This document shows, piece by piece, positions 31,931-42,544 of a stretch of DNA of 64,000 nucleotides. Source of the stretch: Actinomycetes bacterium (GTDB lineage Bacteria; Actinomycetota; Coriobacteriia; Coriobacteriales; Eggerthellaceae); contig JAEXAI010000022.1 in assembly GCA_023394615.1 (NCBI GenBank), forward strand, positions 62,001 through 126,000, read 5' to 3'. The translations under genes and the position numbers were made by a program. The notes beneath the pieces were generated by a model that ran no database searches, was not told the origin of the DNA, and worked only from the letters and a program-made list of their open reading frames with translations. Every line of letters begins with the position of its first letter. The first letter of the stretch is position 1.

Positions 31931-32545
31931 GTGGAATCAAAGACGAACAACGCGTTGAAACTGAAAGCCGCTGGCGTATTCGCTGTGGCAGCTTCGACGT
32001 TGAGCGTCCCCACTGTCGCGTTCGCCGAGGAAAGCAGTGGCGGAATCAGTGCGATTCTGCCGGATATGATGGAATTCATCCCCATGCTGGTGGCTTTCAT
32101 CATCCTGTGGATTATCCTCGCGAAATTCGGTTGGCCAGCATTCGACAAGATGTTGCAAAAGCGCAAGGATACCATTGAGGATTCCTTGACGAAATCCGAA
32201 GCAGCTCGCGTAGAAAGCGAGCGCGTGCTCGCCGAGTACCAAAAGGAACTCGCCGACGCGAAAAAGCAGGCTTCTGAAATCGTTGCTGATGCGAAACGTA
32301 CTGCTGAAGCGGCGAAAGCCGACATCAACGCCCAGGCTCAGAAAGAGTCCGAAGCGATGATCGTGAAGGCTCGCGCGGCCATTGAGACGGAAAAGAAGCA
32401 CGCCATCGCCGAGCTGCAGAGTTCTGTGGCCGACACGTCCATTTCTGTTGCTTCCAAAATCATAGGAAGCGACTTGAGCGACGAAGAGCATCGTAAGCTC
32501 GTCGAGCGCTACGTGAACGAGGCGGGTAGTTTCAATGCCAATTAA
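31931..32545 (+). CDS. atpF: F-type ATP synthase subunit b
   Basis: 204-residue stator subunit: one membrane helix (FIPMLVAFIILWIILAKFGW) and a long coiled coil (RKDTIEDSLTKSEAARVESE onward). Before the membrane helix lies a stretch that looks like a cleavable signal peptide (KLKAAGVFAVAASTL ... VAFAEESSGG), an N-terminal extension absent from the E. coli form. GTG at 31931 is chosen because the AAAGGAGGA site is 6 bp upstream; the ATG at 31925 abuts the site. It overlaps atpH by 11 bp. Confidence 0.94.
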   Translation: MESKTNNALKLKAAGVFAVAASTLSVPTVAFAEESSGGISAILPDMMEFIPMLVAFIILWIILAKFGWPAFDKMLQKRKDTIEDSLTKSEAARVESERVLAEYQKELADAKKQASEIVADAKRTAEAAKADINAQAQKESEAMIVKARAAIETEKKHAIAELQSSVADTSISVASKIIGSDLSDEEHRKLVERYVNEAGSFNAN

Positions 32546-33112
32546 TCGTCATATCGCTAAAGCCGAAGCCGAAGTCTACGCAGCGTCGCTTGTCGACAAT
32601 GCGAACGAAGAAGGCGGATTGGACGCGGTGCTAAACTCCCGCATTCAAATGGAAGCGGTAATCGCTTACAATCGCTCCCATATCGATTTGACCGAGTTGG
32701 TGGAAGACCCCGAGTACACGCCTGAGCAGCTCAATCAGGCGATCAAGCGTATATTCGCCGACTGCCAGCCTGCTCTTCAGAGCGTGCTGGGCGTTATGGC
32801 GGAGCGCGGCGATATCGACATGCTGCCCCGCGTATGGGAAAGCTTCAACCAGCAGATAGTCAAAAAGCTGCACGTGAATGTCATCGATGTGACGACACGC
32901 GTGCCGCTCGACGACCATTTGCGGCAGGTTATCAAGGAAAAGGCCGGGAAAGACTTGGGCAGCGACGTCGCTTTGAACGAAGTCGTCGACCCGACTCTCC
33001 TCGGCGGAATAATCATGAGTGCAAACGGCAAGCGCATCGATGCCAGCGTGGACACGCTGCTCGAGGAAGCTCGCAATGTGCTGAAAATGACACCAGATGG
33101 AGGTGAATGCTA

Positions 33113-33113
<1 letters not shown>
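32535..33113 (+). CDS. atpH: F-type ATP synthase subunit delta
   Basis: 192-residue peripheral stator subunit joining F1 to the b subunits. The N-terminal helical domain (INRHIAKAEAEVYAASLVDN) and the C-terminal DPTLLGGIIMSANGKRIDAS strand match the family. It overlaps atpF at its start and the GTG of atpA at its last base. Confidence 0.93.
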
Positions 33114-34684
<1,571 letters not shown>

Positions 34685-34696
34685 GGCGGGTAGAGC

Positions 34697-35617
34697 ATGC
34701 CGAACCTTCACGATATAGAAAGGCGTATCAACTCCGTCAATTCGACGAAGCAGATTACGCGCACCATGGAAATGGTGGCCGCAGCAAAGATACGTCGCTC
34801 TAACGAGCGCGTGTTGGCTGCTACGCCGTATTCCGATTCCATGGCTGAGATGCTGGCGAATGTTGCCGAACGTGCGGGCGGCTCTGAAAACGCGCTCTTG
34901 CATGAGCATGAAGAAGTAAAGAACATCCTAGCCATCGCCGTGGTTTCCGACCGCGGCCTGGCTGGGGGCTTCAACTCCAATGTATTGCGCAGTGTCGAGA
35001 AGTCTATCAAGGCTCACTCGGCTGAAGGCGCACAGGTTCATGTGATTGCCTGTGGCAAGAAGGCGATATCGTACTTCAACTTCCGTGGCATCGAAGTTGA
35101 CATGGTCTTCAAGGACATGTCGGCTGATCCTACGGTGGAAGAGGCGACGGCCATTGCCAAGCGTGCCATCGACGGATATATCGCCAGAGATTATGATCAG
35201 GTCGTACTGACCTATAATCATGCGAAAAATGCTGCCGAGCAGGTTCTGCGTAATGAAACGATATTGCCCATCGACGCGAAGAGCGTTGCCAGGCAGCCTG
35301 ATATTCCGCAGGGCGAAGGCATAGTTGCAGAAGAAGAGGACACGACCGCCATTGAAGGCGAGGTCATCTTCGAGCCGAGTGCCGAAGCCGTTTTGGATAA
35401 TCTGCTTCCTGCATACGTGAAAACGATGATTTACCATGCATTGGTGGACAGTGCTGCAGGCGAGCAAGGTGCTCGTCGAAACGCAATGAAATCAGCAACC
35501 GATAATGCGAACGACATGGTTGAGACCCTGAACAGGTATTACAACCGAGTTCGCCAAGGTGCCATCACGACGGAACTCACCGAGATCGTCAGCGGCGCCG
35601 CAGCTTTGGAGGAATAA
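34697..35617 (+). CDS. atpG: F-type ATP synthase subunit gamma
   Basis: 306-residue central rotor shaft. The N-terminal coiled coil (DIERRINSVNSTKQITRTME), the SDRGLAGGFNSNV motif and the C-terminal helix (NRVRQGAITTELTEIVSGA) are canonical. An acidic insert (VAEEEDTTAIEGEVIFEPS, about 211-229) makes it slightly longer than average. The stop abuts the atpD start. Confidence 0.96.
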   Translation: MPNLHDIERRINSVNSTKQITRTMEMVAAAKIRRSNERVLAATPYSDSMAEMLANVAERAGGSENALLHEHEEVKNILAIAVVSDRGLAGGFNSNVLRSVEKSIKAHSAEGAQVHVIACGKKAISYFNFRGIEVDMVFKDMSADPTVEEATAIAKRAIDGYIARDYDQVVLTYNHAKNAAEQVLRNETILPIDAKSVARQPDIPQGEGIVAEEEDTTAIEGEVIFEPSAEAVLDNLLPAYVKTMIYHALVDSAAGEQGARRNAMKSATDNANDMVETLNRYYNRVRQGAITTELTEIVSGAAALEE

Positions 35618-37054
35618 ATGGCTGAAGAAATCAAAGATATTCAGAAGGGGGCTGTTGGGCGAATCGTCCGTATCGTCGGACCTGTTGTTGATGTCGAGTT
35701 TCCGCAAGATTCGATGCCGGCTATCTACAACGCGCTGACGATCGACGCCACCACCCCCATTGGCGAAATCAAGCTGGTCATGGAAGTGCAGATGCATCTT
35801 CCCGGCGACTTGGTACGCGCCGTCGCCATGTCGTCAACCGACGGCTTGGTTCGTGGCTTGGAAGTGCAGGATACGGGCGCACCTATTATGATGCCCGTTG
35901 GCCCGCAAACCTTGGGTCGCATCTGGAACGTCATCGGCGAGCCCGTCGATGGCAAACCGATGCCCGAGATCGCCGAGTACCTGCCCATCCATCACGCCGC
36001 TCCCGACTATGACACCCTGACTACCACGACCGAGATCTTCGAGACTGGCATCAAAGTCGTCGACCTGATCGAGCCCTTCATCAAAGGCGGCAAGACTGGT
36101 CTGTTCGGCGGTGCTGGCGTTGGTAAAACGGTTATCATCCAGGAACTCATCAACAACCTTGCTCAGGCACATGGTGGCACGTCAGTGTTCACTGGCGTGG
36201 GCGAGCGTACTCGTGAGGGCACAGACCTTTACATCGAGATGAGCGAGTCTGGCGTTATCAACAAAACCTGCCTAGTTTACGGTCAGATGAACGAGCCGCC
36301 GGGAGCGCGTCTGCGCGTCGGTCTGGCTGGCCTCACCGAAGCTGAGTACTTCCGCGACCAGGGTCAGGACGTGCTGTTGTTCATCGACAACATCTTCCGT
36401 TTCACCCAGGCAGGCTCCGAAGTGTCAGCACTGCTGGGCCGCATGCCTTCTGCTGTAGGCTACCAGCCTACGCTGGCCACCGAAATGGGTGACCTGCAGG
36501 AACGCATTACGTCAACCGACGTTGGATCCATCACGTCCGTGCAGGCCGTTTACGTGCCCGCCGACGACTTGACAGACCCGGCTCCTGCTACTACGTTTAC
36601 CCACTTGGATGCTAAGACGGTTCTTTCCCGTAGCATCGCTGACTTGGGCCTGTACCCGGCCGTTGACCCTCTGGAGTCCAACAGCCGCGCACTCGATCCG
36701 CAGATTGTCGGCGACGAGCACTACGCGGTTGCCGTTGGCGTGCAGGAGATTCTGCAGAACTACAAAGACCTGCAGGACATCATCGCCATTCTGGGTATGG
36801 ACGAGCTCTCTGAAGAGCAGAAACTGGTCGTGAACCGCGCCCGCAAGGTGCAGCAGTTCTTGAGCCAGCCGTTCCATGTAGCCGAGCAGTTTACCGGCAA
36901 CAAGGGCATCTACGTGAAGCTGGAAGACACCATCCGTTCCTTTAGGGAGATTCTGGATGGCAAGGCCGACGAAGTTCCCGAGCAGTGCTTCCGTTACAAG
37001 GGCGCTATCGAGGACGTGTACGCCGCCTATGACGAACTGAAGAAGGGCGCATAA
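35618..37054 (+). CDS. atpD: F-type ATP synthase subunit beta
   Basis: 478-residue catalytic subunit of F1. The Walker A P-loop GGAGVGKTVIIQELI, the VGERTREGTDLY stretch with the catalytic Glu, and the DELSEEQKLVVNRARKVQQF DELSEE loop are all present. GTTTGGAGGAATAA precedes the ATG. Confidence 0.98.
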   Translation: MAEEIKDIQKGAVGRIVRIVGPVVDVEFPQDSMPAIYNALTIDATTPIGEIKLVMEVQMHLPGDLVRAVAMSSTDGLVRGLEVQDTGAPIMMPVGPQTLGRIWNVIGEPVDGKPMPEIAEYLPIHHAAPDYDTLTTTTEIFETGIKVVDLIEPFIKGGKTGLFGGAGVGKTVIIQELINNLAQAHGGTSVFTGVGERTREGTDLYIEMSESGVINKTCLVYGQMNEPPGARLRVGLAGLTEAEYFRDQGQDVLLFIDNIFRFTQAGSEVSALLGRMPSAVGYQPTLATEMGDLQERITSTDVGSITSVQAVYVPADDLTDPAPATTFTHLDAKTVLSRSIADLGLYPAVDPLESNSRALDPQIVGDEHYAVAVGVQEILQNYKDLQDIIAILGMDELSEEQKLVVNRARKVQQFLSQPFHVAEQFTGNKGIYVKLEDTIRSFREILDGKADEVPEQCFRYKGAIEDVYAAYDELKKGA

Positions 37055-37465
37055 ATGTCTACTTTGTTCTGCGATATCGTTACTCCTGCCAAGAAGCTGT
37101 TTACGGAGGACTGCTACATGGTGGTCGTGCCGGGCGTGGAAGGCGAGATGGGGTATCTGGAAGGTCATGCGCCGCTTGTCTCGACGCTTGCCGATGGTGT
37201 GGTCCGCGTTCTTTCGGACGCATCCACGGTTGCGCATCGTTACGCCCTGCAGGGTGGTTACGTGCAGGTGACCGGCAAAAAGGTGATCGTTCTGGCAGAC
37301 CGCGCCATTCCCGTCGACGAGATCGATGCCAATGACGTGAAGGCGAAGATTTCGACTCTCGAGTCAGAAATCGGCAACCTTGCGGATGACGACGCTCAGA
37401 AGAACCTCAAGGAAATCGACCTTGGGTGGTATAAGCTGCAGGAGCACGCTTTGGAAACGAAGTAG
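37055..37465 (+). CDS. atpC: F-type ATP synthase subunit epsilon
   Basis: 136-residue regulatory rotor subunit. The N-terminal beta-sandwich (FCDIVTPAKKLFTEDCYMVV; GEMGYLEGHAPLVSTLADGV) and a C-terminal helical pair are visible. The ATG directly follows the atpD stop, so translation is coupled. It is the last gene of the atp operon. Confidence 0.95.
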   Translation: MSTLFCDIVTPAKKLFTEDCYMVVVPGVEGEMGYLEGHAPLVSTLADGVVRVLSDASTVAHRYALQGGYVQVTGKKVIVLADRAIPVDEIDANDVKAKISTLESEIGNLADDDAQKNLKEIDLGWYKLQEHALETK

Positions 37466-37493
37466 TTCTTACGCGCTGTATATCGTATTGCAA

Positions 37494-37550
37494 GCGGGTG
37501 CCTTCGGGTGCCCGCTTTTTCTTTTGCACGAACTGATTTTCGTGCAAAAG
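37494..37550 (+). terminator. Double hairpin terminator of the atp operon
   Basis: GCGGGTGCC (37494-37502) pairs with GGTGCCCGC (37507-37515) around a TTCG tetraloop, with two G-U pairs, followed by TTTTT: a classic terminator 28 bp after atpC. A second, perfect 10-bp hairpin, CTTTTGCACG (37521-37530) with CGTGCAAAAG (37541-37550), follows at once. Confidence 0.88.
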
Positions 37551-37756
37551 AGGCCCCCTTCTGTTGCGGTTCTGCTGCGGTGAGTATGGAAAACTACGTT
37601 GGTCTATCGACCCTTTTCCTAACCGCTGAAATCCAAAGCGGCGGTTGGTAGGTTCCCGGTTCGGGTACAATATGGTATTGTGTCCATAGCAAATACTCCC
37701 CTCTGTCGATCGCGCTCACCGTCAATCCGCAGATATTCTGCGTCTGCCGCGAAAGG

Positions 37757-38245
37757 ATGAAAACCATGCCTCTACAAAACATGAGTTCCCAGAATATAGC
37801 GAACCGCCCGAAGCTTCTAATCGTTCTGTGTGCGCTCATGCTCGCACTTGTCCTGCTGCCTGCGTGCTCTTCGACATCGGGTTCTTTCGGCAGTTCTTCA
37901 TCTGGCTCAAGCTCGCAGACCTCGAGCGGGCAAAGCAGCGGATACACGACCGTTTCCGTCGAAGAGGCCAAACAAATGATTGATGCAGGCGGTATCACCG
38001 TTGTGGATGTGCGCAGAAGCGACGAGTACGCATCTGGCCATCTGCCCGGTGCAATCAACGTTCCCAACGAGGATATTTCAAAAACTCAGCCGGAAGCCCT
38101 GCCCGATAAAGATGCGAAGCTGTTGGTGTATTGCCGCACGGGCGTGCGCAGCGCGCAGGCTTCCACGAAGCTGGTCGACATGGGATATACCCAGGTCTAC
38201 AACATGGATGGCGGTATCACCGCGTGGAAATACGACACTGAATAA
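37757..38245 (+). CDS. Rhodanese-domain lipoprotein
   Basis: 162 residues. A lipoprotein signal with lipobox LLPAC is followed by a Ser/Gly-rich linker (SSTSGSFGSSSSGSSSQTSS) and a single rhodanese domain (VSVEEAKQMIDAGG to the end) with the active-site loop VYCRTGVRSAQ and catalytic Cys. It would be anchored outside the membrane and carry persulfide sulfur or act in periplasmic thiol chemistry. Starts at 37757, 37769 or 37781 are possible; the first is near AAAGGATG. It stands alone after the atp terminators. Confidence 0.88.
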   Translation: MKTMPLQNMSSQNIANRPKLLIVLCALMLALVLLPACSSTSGSFGSSSSGSSSQTSSGQSSGYTTVSVEEAKQMIDAGGITVVDVRRSDEYASGHLPGAINVPNEDISKTQPEALPDKDAKLLVYCRTGVRSAQASTKLVDMGYTQVYNMDGGITAWKYDTE

Positions 38246-38320
38246 ACAAGCTTGAAGGCGCGAATGCCCAATCGCGAATCGCTTCCAGATTGCCATTCGA
38301 CACGTCGTAAGGCGTTGTCA

Positions 38321-38370
38321 CTTCCATAACGCCACGTTGCGGAGCGTTACCGCTTCCATAACGCCACGTT
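38321..38370 (+). repeat. 18-bp direct repeat upstream of the DUF4013-like gene
   Basis: CTTCCATAACGCCACGTT occurs at 38321-38338 and again at 38353-38370. AACGCC also forms a dyad with GGCGTT upstream (about 38311). A TATACT hexamer (38401-38406) downstream could be a -10 box. The arrangement is compatible with an operator pair but nothing identifies the regulator. Confidence 0.5.
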
Positions 38371-38489
38371 AACGAATAGCTCAACAGATTAACTTTGATT
38401 TATACTAGTCTCATTCGCAAAGCACTATCGCTTCTATTTCGAGACTCGTGCTTTTGTGCATGTAACTCTTCCATTGAAAGGAACCTACG

Positions 38490-39899
38490 ATGCAATCAGG
38501 ATATTTTGCCGCAGCTTGGGGCGATATAAAGAACTCACCGGGATGGTTCGGAAAACTGTGCCTTTTGGCCCTTATTTCTCTGATTCCCATATTCGGCCCA
38601 ATAGCTGTCATCGGCTACATGTACGGATGGGCACGCGACATTTCTTGGAACGTGCATGCCCCTATGCCGGAAAAAATGTTTGGCAACGAGGATGGCCGCC
38701 AGTATAGTCGCGGTTTCTTTGTCATCGTGATTGGCGTCATTTTCATGTTAGTGCCTTCAATCGTACAAGGAATATTCGGTGGAATAGGCACGGGATTCAG
38801 CTCTGGTAATTCATCCACGTTCTTTCTGGCGGGCTTCGCTGGCTTTCTAGCAGAAGTAGTCGTGGCGCTGCTGTACGTGTTTGCATTATTGTTCTCGTGG
38901 GCCGGCGCGATGCGCACCAGCATATACGGTCGCCTATCAGCTGGCTTGCAGGTGAAAAAAATCTGGGCGATGATCAGGCATGATTCCAATGGCTTGCTCC
39001 GTATTCTGGGGATGACGCTCCTTGTTGGACTCATAATCATATTCGTGATGATGCTGGTCATGCTCCTGTTGGTTATGGTTGCTATATTTGCAGGCATCGG
39101 CGCGATGGCTCCGTTTATCAACATGGGTTCTACGGTATACAACGATTCTCTTATTGACAGTATGGTTTCTTCGATTATGCCGTTTATCGTAATCGTGATT
39201 ATCGTTGGCGGAGCATTGAGCTTCCTGTGCATTGTCGCCAGCATGTTCCTCGAGTTATTGCAGGCTCGCGCCTTAGGTTACTGGGCACGTGGTTTTGAAG
39301 TGGCTCAATGGCGCGGTCAAGACGATCCGATGCCTTTTGAGCTCCAGCAGCAATACGCACAGCCCCAACAGGGTCAAGCCCAGTATGGCCAATCGCAGCC
39401 TCAACAGCAGCAAAATGCGCAGCCGTATTACGGAACACCCGCCCAAGGTCAACCGACGCAGCAGCAATCCGCTCAGGCTCAATCAACGCAGCCATACTAT
39501 GGAACGCCGGTGCAGCAGGCAGCCCCCGCTGCAGAGCAACCGACGCAACCGACGGCTCCCGCCGCAGAGCAACCGACAGTAGCTGAACCTGTGGCTGCGG
39601 CTCCGGCTGCTCCCACACCCGCTCAACCTGCAGCTCCGACAGCTACTGCCAAGCCGGTAACACCGGCTGCTTCAGCACCTGCCGAGAAGCCCGCAGCCCA
39701 GCCTGCACCTGCGCCTTCAGCACCTGCAGCTCCCGCTCAGCCTGCAACTCCGGCAGCCCCGACTGCGCCTGCGGTCAAGCCTGCGGTACCGGCCGAGCCT
39801 GTGAATCCTGTTGCTCCGGCAACTCCGACCCAGCCTGAGCCGCCTGCTCCTTTGCAACCGTCGTCAGACGATGCCGAGAAGCCCGAGGCCGACAAGTAA
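38490..39899 (+). CDS. DUF4013-like membrane protein with long Pro/Ala/Gln tail
   Basis: 469 residues. The first 265 form a polytopic membrane domain (MQSGYFAAAWGDIKNSPGWF; IPIFGPIAVIGYMYGWARDI; several more helices) resembling DUF4013 proteins, whose function is unknown. The remaining 180 residues are low in complexity: first Gln-rich with two QPYYGTP units, then Pro/Ala-rich with repeated APAAEQPT. Such tails usually extend into the cytoplasm or cell wall. AAAGGAAC precedes the ATG. A hairpin follows the gene. Confidence 0.75.
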   Translation: MQSGYFAAAWGDIKNSPGWFGKLCLLALISLIPIFGPIAVIGYMYGWARDISWNVHAPMPEKMFGNEDGRQYSRGFFVIVIGVIFMLVPSIVQGIFGGIGTGFSSGNSSTFFLAGFAGFLAEVVVALLYVFALLFSWAGAMRTSIYGRLSAGLQVKKIWAMIRHDSNGLLRILGMTLLVGLIIIFVMMLVMLLLVMVAIFAGIGAMAPFINMGSTVYNDSLIDSMVSSIMPFIVIVIIVGGALSFLCIVASMFLELLQARALGYWARGFEVAQWRGQDDPMPFELQQQYAQPQQGQAQYGQSQPQQQQNAQPYYGTPAQGQPTQQQSAQAQSTQPYYGTPVQQAAPAAEQPTQPTAPAAEQPTVAEPVAAAPAAPTPAQPAAPTATAKPVTPAASAPAEKPAAQPAPAPSAPAAPAQPATPAAPTAPAVKPAVPAEPVNPVAPATPTQPEPPAPLQPSSDDAEKPEADK

Positions 39900-39934
39900 G
39901 GCTTTGCAGGACAACGCATAAGACTAATCAAGTT

Positions 39935-39980
39935 GGCGTCCCCTCCGAGAGCAGATAAACATGCTCGAAGAGGGGGCGCT
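39935..39980 (+). terminator. Probable terminator hairpin
   Basis: GGCGTCCCCTCCGAGAGCA pairs imperfectly with TGCTCGAAGAGGGGGCGC, with a short A-rich loop; the T-tract is weak (TTCTAT). It lies 36 bp after the DUF4013-like gene. Confidence 0.55.
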
Positions 39981-40085
39981 TCTATGCTGCCCTCGTGTGG
40001 TATTCAAATCGGTTTGGCATTCTGCTGGGGTCCAATTCGCAAACGCCATGAAAACACGGCTCGCATTCCTGGTGATTTCTGATTA

Positions 40086-40247
40086 TTGTCAATGAAGCCT
40101 GCTATGTGCGATTGTGCAGTCTAGAATCATAGGCCGAATTTTTGTGACCTGCGCAAATGCGTCCCGACACGTCTTGTCGGGGCGAGAATACCCGGCGAAA
40201 GGCTCGTTTTCGCACTCCTAATCGCACACAGCGGGTTTTATTGACAA
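40086..40247. repeat. Long inverted-repeat element, family 1, copy 2
   Basis: 162 bp with 28-nt inverted ends (40086-40113 and 40220-40247) starting TTGTCAATGAAGCC. Of the four mismatches between arms, three are G-U pairs in RNA. The centre has TTTGTGACCTGCGCAAATGC (40141-40160), matching the centre of copy 1 at 12594-12744 and, in its first half, the family 2 centre. The element sits in the 587-bp gap before the TetR gene. Confidence 0.85.
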
Positions 40248-40403
40248 AACCTGTTTTCTCTATTGGTTCAATTTCGAAATATTGACGAAATAATATTAAA
40301 CGTCAAACTGCGTAAAATGCTAAACCATCAGGCGAATCAATTAGAATAAGCACTATTGCCGAGGGGTATAACCAGTCGCATTGACGTATTTGCGACTTTG
40401 TTC

Positions 40404-40433
40404 ATTGACGTAACGTCAATAGCTTTTTATTAT
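40404..40433 (+). promoter_or_regulatory. TetR promoter with overlapping palindromic operator
   Basis: TTGACG (40405-40410), a 17-bp spacer and TATTAT (40428-40433) make a good sigma-A-type promoter. The -35 box lies inside the perfect palindrome ATTGACGTAACGTCAAT (40404-40420). Further TTGACG/CGTCAA half-sites occur at 40282, 40301 and 40381. Binding of a TetR-type dimer here would block RNA polymerase, suggesting autorepression. Confidence 0.7.
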
Positions 40434-40486
40434 GTACCCATCATCAGTTTTGACAGAGTGTCGAAGCTATGAAAGGGGCAAGGGAA

Positions 40487-41113
40487 ATGGACGGTCAGGG
40501 CACTATCGAAGGGGCTGCGGCCAAGCGTCGCGAGGAAATCGTGGAAGCTGCTCGTACACTCTACGAGGAAAAGGGCCTAGACAAAACCACGGTGAAGGAT
40601 ATCACTGAATCGGTGGGGGTCACACGTAGCCTGTTCTACCATTACTTCGACAACAAAGACGCTGTCACCGAAGCGGTGCTCGATGCGTATGTGGACGATT
40701 TCATCCAGCTGGTTTATTACTGGAACGAATCCCGTGAGCCACTGAACGTGCAAAAGGCACTGCACGACTGCATCAAAATGCTTCGTCGTGGCGTGTTCGA
40801 TAAAGATTCCTTCCGCCACGACATGATCCAAAACGAGAACGCGAGCTTGTATCTGCGCTTCTACTCGCGCACGGCGGAAGCATTGGCCCGCTACATCACA
40901 GATACGACGGTGGTGGATTACGAAAACTACCACGATGTTCAGATTAAACATGTGTACGAGACCTTCTATGTGCTCATTAGCGGCATCGTTGCCTTTGTCA
41001 GGCGCTATCCAGATGCTCCCGATGATCTGTTGGAAGATTTGGTGGCGCAAACGCTCAGGCTTGACTTGGGAGGTGATGGGCCCCAAGAAGTCCAAGCGGC
41101 TGTGCCCGGATAA
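40487..41113 (+). CDS. TetR/AcrR family transcriptional regulator
   Basis: 208 residues. The N-terminal helix-turn-helix is clear (KRREEIVEAARTLYEEKGLD, TTVKDITESVGVTRSLFYHY, FDNKDAVTEAVLDAY); the C-terminal helical domain would bind an unknown ligand. The frame opens at 40469, but AAGGGA just upstream favours 40487. The palindromic promoter in front points to self-regulation, and the membrane protein 200 bp downstream on the same strand is the likely target. Confidence 0.88.
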   Translation: MDGQGTIEGAAAKRREEIVEAARTLYEEKGLDKTTVKDITESVGVTRSLFYHYFDNKDAVTEAVLDAYVDDFIQLVYYWNESREPLNVQKALHDCIKMLRRGVFDKDSFRHDMIQNENASLYLRFYSRTAEALARYITDTTVVDYENYHDVQIKHVYETFYVLISGIVAFVRRYPDAPDDLLEDLVAQTLRLDLGGDGPQEVQAAVPG

Positions 41114-41181
41114 GGGCGACGCGTCGCGCGCAGCAAACAAGTTGACGTGCCGTGCGCGAGACGTCGCAAATCAAAGTAGTG

Positions 41182-41209
41182 AGCCACCTGCGAAAAGGCG
41201 CAGTTGGCT
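41182..41209 (+). promoter_or_regulatory. Hairpin between tetR and the DUF5692-like gene
   Basis: AGCCACCTGCG pairs with CGCAGTTGGCT around AAAAGG, with one mismatch. No T-tract follows, so it could be an attenuator-like or stabilising stem in the 200-bp spacer. Confidence 0.4.
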
Positions 41210-41313
41210 GAGGGGCTGCGGGAATCGCAGCTTTGGGGGACAGGGGAAAAGGCCCTGTCGTATGGGGCGCGCGGGTAGAGGCCGCACGCCCCGTGCAAAG
41301 GAAAGGAGCTCCA

Positions 41314-42390
41314 ATGCTATTCCAAGTATACGGCGATAATGCGCTATTCCAGTGGGCAGGGTGGATAATGGTCTTCGTCGGCCTCATTCTGCTAAACGAA
41401 CTGGCGCGCAGAAGCAAGGCAGGCGGCATTTTTATGTTCGTGGCGCTACCTATCGCCATGACAATCTACTGTATCGTCGTTTCCGTGGGTGCTGCAAACG
41501 GCGCCGAATGGGGTGTGAACAATCCGACGGTGCTATTCCAAAACGGCTGGTTCCACTACGCGAAAGTGTATGCAGCGCTCACCGGCTGCATCGGCTTCAT
41601 GATTCTGAAGTATCAATGGGGCAAGCTGGGCAAATCGGAAATGTTCAAGTGCTTCCCGTTCGTGATTGTTGCCATCAACATCATGATCGCGAACGTGAGC
41701 GACTTCGAATCTTTCATCCACTACACCCAGTACATGAGCGGCATCATCCAGGATCCGAACATGCCCGGTTCGGCAGGCGCATTCCTGCAGAACGGTTCAA
41801 TCGTGTGGGTTACGTCCGAATACGCTACGCAGATTGCCGGTTACAACAACCTGTTCAACGGCATTGCAGGTCTGATCAACATCTTCTGCATGACCGGTTG
41901 GTGGGGCATCTACGTGTCGAAGAAAAAGCAGGACATGCTGTGGCCTGACATGACGTGGGTATTCATCATCGCCTACGATATCTGGAACTTCTGCTACACC
42001 TACAACTGCCTGCCCAACCACGCATGGTACTGCGGCCTGGCACTGCTGCTGGCACCGACCGTTGCTGGTATGATCTGGAACAAAGGCGGCTGGATTCAGA
42101 ACCGCGCGAACACGCTGGCTATCTGGTGCATGTTCGCACAGGTGTTCCCGACTTTCCAGGACAGCTTCCCCGACATGGGATTCGATAGCGTCTTCGCCGT
42201 TCAGTCCACTCTGAACCAGACCACGAACCTGACGGTGTCTATCATCGCCTTGGCAGTGAACGTGTTCGCTATCTGCTACATCATCTACCGCGCCAAGAAG
42301 CTGGGTGTGAACCCCTACAAGAAGGAAGTATTCGTGGGAACGCGCGACTTCGACAAGGCTATGGCTCGCCGCGAGGATGTGGCTGCGTAA
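41314..42390 (+). CDS. DUF5692-like polytopic membrane protein
   Basis: 358 residues with about nine to ten membrane helices (FQWAGWIMVFVGLILLNELA; FMFVALPIAMTIYCIVVSVG; ... VSIIALAVNVFAICYIIYRA). The sequence is rich in Trp, Asn and Tyr in the loops. It resembles DUF5692 proteins, common in Eggerthellaceae; their function is not known to me, transport being a guess. GGAAAGGAG precedes the ATG at 41314, which removes 27 spurious codons from the longer open frame. Probably controlled by the preceding TetR regulator. Confidence 0.7.
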   Translation: MLFQVYGDNALFQWAGWIMVFVGLILLNELARRSKAGGIFMFVALPIAMTIYCIVVSVGAANGAEWGVNNPTVLFQNGWFHYAKVYAALTGCIGFMILKYQWGKLGKSEMFKCFPFVIVAINIMIANVSDFESFIHYTQYMSGIIQDPNMPGSAGAFLQNGSIVWVTSEYATQIAGYNNLFNGIAGLINIFCMTGWWGIYVSKKKQDMLWPDMTWVFIIAYDIWNFCYTYNCLPNHAWYCGLALLLAPTVAGMIWNKGGWIQNRANTLAIWCMFAQVFPTFQDSFPDMGFDSVFAVQSTLNQTTNLTVSIIALAVNVFAICYIIYRAKKLGVNPYKKEVFVGTRDFDKAMARREDVAA

Positions 42391-42480
42391 GCAAATCGTC
42401 GATAGCACGAAACGAAAAACTCTCGCAAACGCTCGTAACAACGAGGAAAACATCCAGAATTATACAAGTGTTGCGACAAA

Positions 42481-42511
42481 GGCCGGGAACCGAAAAGGTC
42501 CCCGGCCTTTT
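42481..42511 (+). terminator. Rho-independent terminator
   Basis: GGCCGGGAACC (42481-42491) pairs with GGTCCCCGGCC (42497-42507), one mismatch, then TTTT. It lies 90 bp after the DUF5692-like gene and 34 bp before the SulP start. Confidence 0.85.
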
Positions 42512-42544
42512 GCGGTAGAATGGTCATCGATTGTGAGGCCTAAT

